Shown piece after piece: positions 63,612-64,000 of a DNA stretch of 64,000 bases. Below the pieces are notes generated by a model, which had not been told where the DNA came from, did no database searches, and saw nothing but the letters and a program-made list of their open reading frames with translations. The stretch lies in contig NZ_JARUBN010000001.1 of NCBI RefSeq assembly GCF_029626265.1, positions 2,232,001-2,296,000 of the forward strand, read 5' to 3'. Source of the DNA: Micromonospora sp. WMMD1102 (lineage in GTDB: Bacteria > Actinomycetota > Actinomycetes > Mycobacteriales > Micromonosporaceae). The translations under genes were made by a program, and so were the position numbers. Numbering within the stretch: the first letter of the stretch is position 1; the number at the start of each line of letters is the position of its first letter.

Positions 63612-64000
63612 TCAGAGCAGTGGTGCGACGTCCCGGGTGATCGGCACGGCGAGCACGGTCGGACCTTCCGTGCCGAGCGCCGCCCGGAACGCCGCCCGGA
63701 ACTCGTCCACCGACTCCACCTGGTGCGCCGTGCAGCCGTAGCCCCGGGCGATGCCGGGGATGTCCAGGCCGGGCAGTTCCAGGCCGGGCACCCCCGGCGT
63801 CTCCTCCAACTCGGCGAAGGCTTTCAGTACGCCGTACTCCTGGTTGACCGGCACCACGAAGACGACCGGTAGCCGGTGCTGGGCGGCGGTCCAGAGCGCC
63901 TGTGGCGAGTACTGGAACGAGCCGTCCCCGATCACCGCCACCACCGGCCGGTGCTGCCGGGTGTCCCGCTGGGCGAGCGCGATGCCGACGGCCGCCGGCA
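63612..64000 (-). CDS. Thiamine-diphosphate enzyme (benzoylformate decarboxylase-like), 5' part outside the window
   Basis: The visible 129 C-terminal residues contain the ThDP-binding motif (VVAVIGDGSFQYSPQALWTA, then FVVPVNQEYGVLKAF; GDG plus the following Asn region) and a helical end (TAHQVESVDEFRAAFRAAL, VLAVPITRDVAPLL). The NQEYGVLK stretch is like benzoylformate decarboxylase (MdlC) rather than acetolactate synthase, but the N-terminal domains are not in the window. It is convergent with the amine oxidase gene. Confidence 0.82.
   Translation of the reverse strand, partial: PAAVGIALAQRDTRQHRPVVAVIGDGSFQYSPQALWTAAQHRLPVVFVVPVNQEYGVLKAFAELEETPGVPGLELPGLDIPGIARGYGCTAHQVESVDEFRAAFRAALGTEGPTVLAVPITRDVAPLL

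Noticed and set aside
1..64000. tRNA, rRNA, riboswitch or insertion-sequence genes
   Set aside because: I looked for cloverleaf arms, transposase DDE motifs with terminal repeats, and conserved riboswitch cores by eye and found none. A covariance-model scan would be needed to exclude small RNAs.

Overview
The window is very GC-rich actinobacterial chromosome with dense coding on both strands, GTG and TTG starts and many 1-4 nt gene overlaps. A DUF397 gene behind a DUF5753 remnant, a DUF574-type methyltransferase, XRE/TPR regulators, twin-arginine secreted enzymes and LAL/SARP regulators point to Micromonosporaceae (Micromonospora or Plantactinospora-like). This is inference; no rRNA or tRNA gene was seen to fix it.

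Region 1 (1-31.3 kb) is an almost complete contractile injection system (CIS; eCIS/phage-tail-like) locus. It opens with a large LuxR-type (LAL) regulator and a SARP-like regulator on the plus strand. A minus-strand block follows, transcribed from 18.4 to 5.4 kb: sheath, tube, small assembly proteins, a very long proline-rich protein, a second tube-like protein, LysM protein, VgrG-like spike, PAAR tip, gp25, baseplate J, tail protein I, and a zinc-ribbon/transmembrane/discoidin protein resembling the membrane anchor CisA. A second minus-strand block (29.8 to 19.6 kb) holds a LuxR regulator, an exported beta-propeller/CARDB protein, a DUF4255 terminator/cap protein, the AAA+ ATPase and two tandem DUF4157 proteins. 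Their unrelated C-terminal halves each carry a Cys...His pair, so they are the best effector candidates. A plus-strand HSL-type esterase gene separates the two blocks. An 18-bp element recurs upstream of both the SARP gene and the sheath gene, suggesting shared control.

Region 2 (31.4-44.5 kb) is an accessory zone with several broken genes: a frameshifted small gene, a LuxR-HTH remnant, a frameshifted nitroreductase, a GlxA/PfpI pair whose 5' ends are both missing at one junction, and a DUF5753 remnant. Apparently intact members include a shikimate-dehydrogenase-like enzyme, a DUF4241 protein, a Tat-exported GH30 xylanase with CBM2, and a LacI-type regulator whose N-terminus looks like the arm domain of a phage integrase.

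Region 3 (44.5-64 kb) is mostly housekeeping or metabolic: a YwqG-like protein, an NAD-dependent epimerase, a pair of nucleotidyltransferases, topoisomerase IV subunits ParE and ParC (ParC split by a LAGLIDADG intein), a PhoD-like phosphatase, a DASS transporter, a YbaK deacylase, oxidoreductases, a flavin amine oxidase and the end of a ThDP enzyme.

A window-wide oddity is the number of short tandem duplications that include or abut a stop codon, and of in-frame repeats inside genes.
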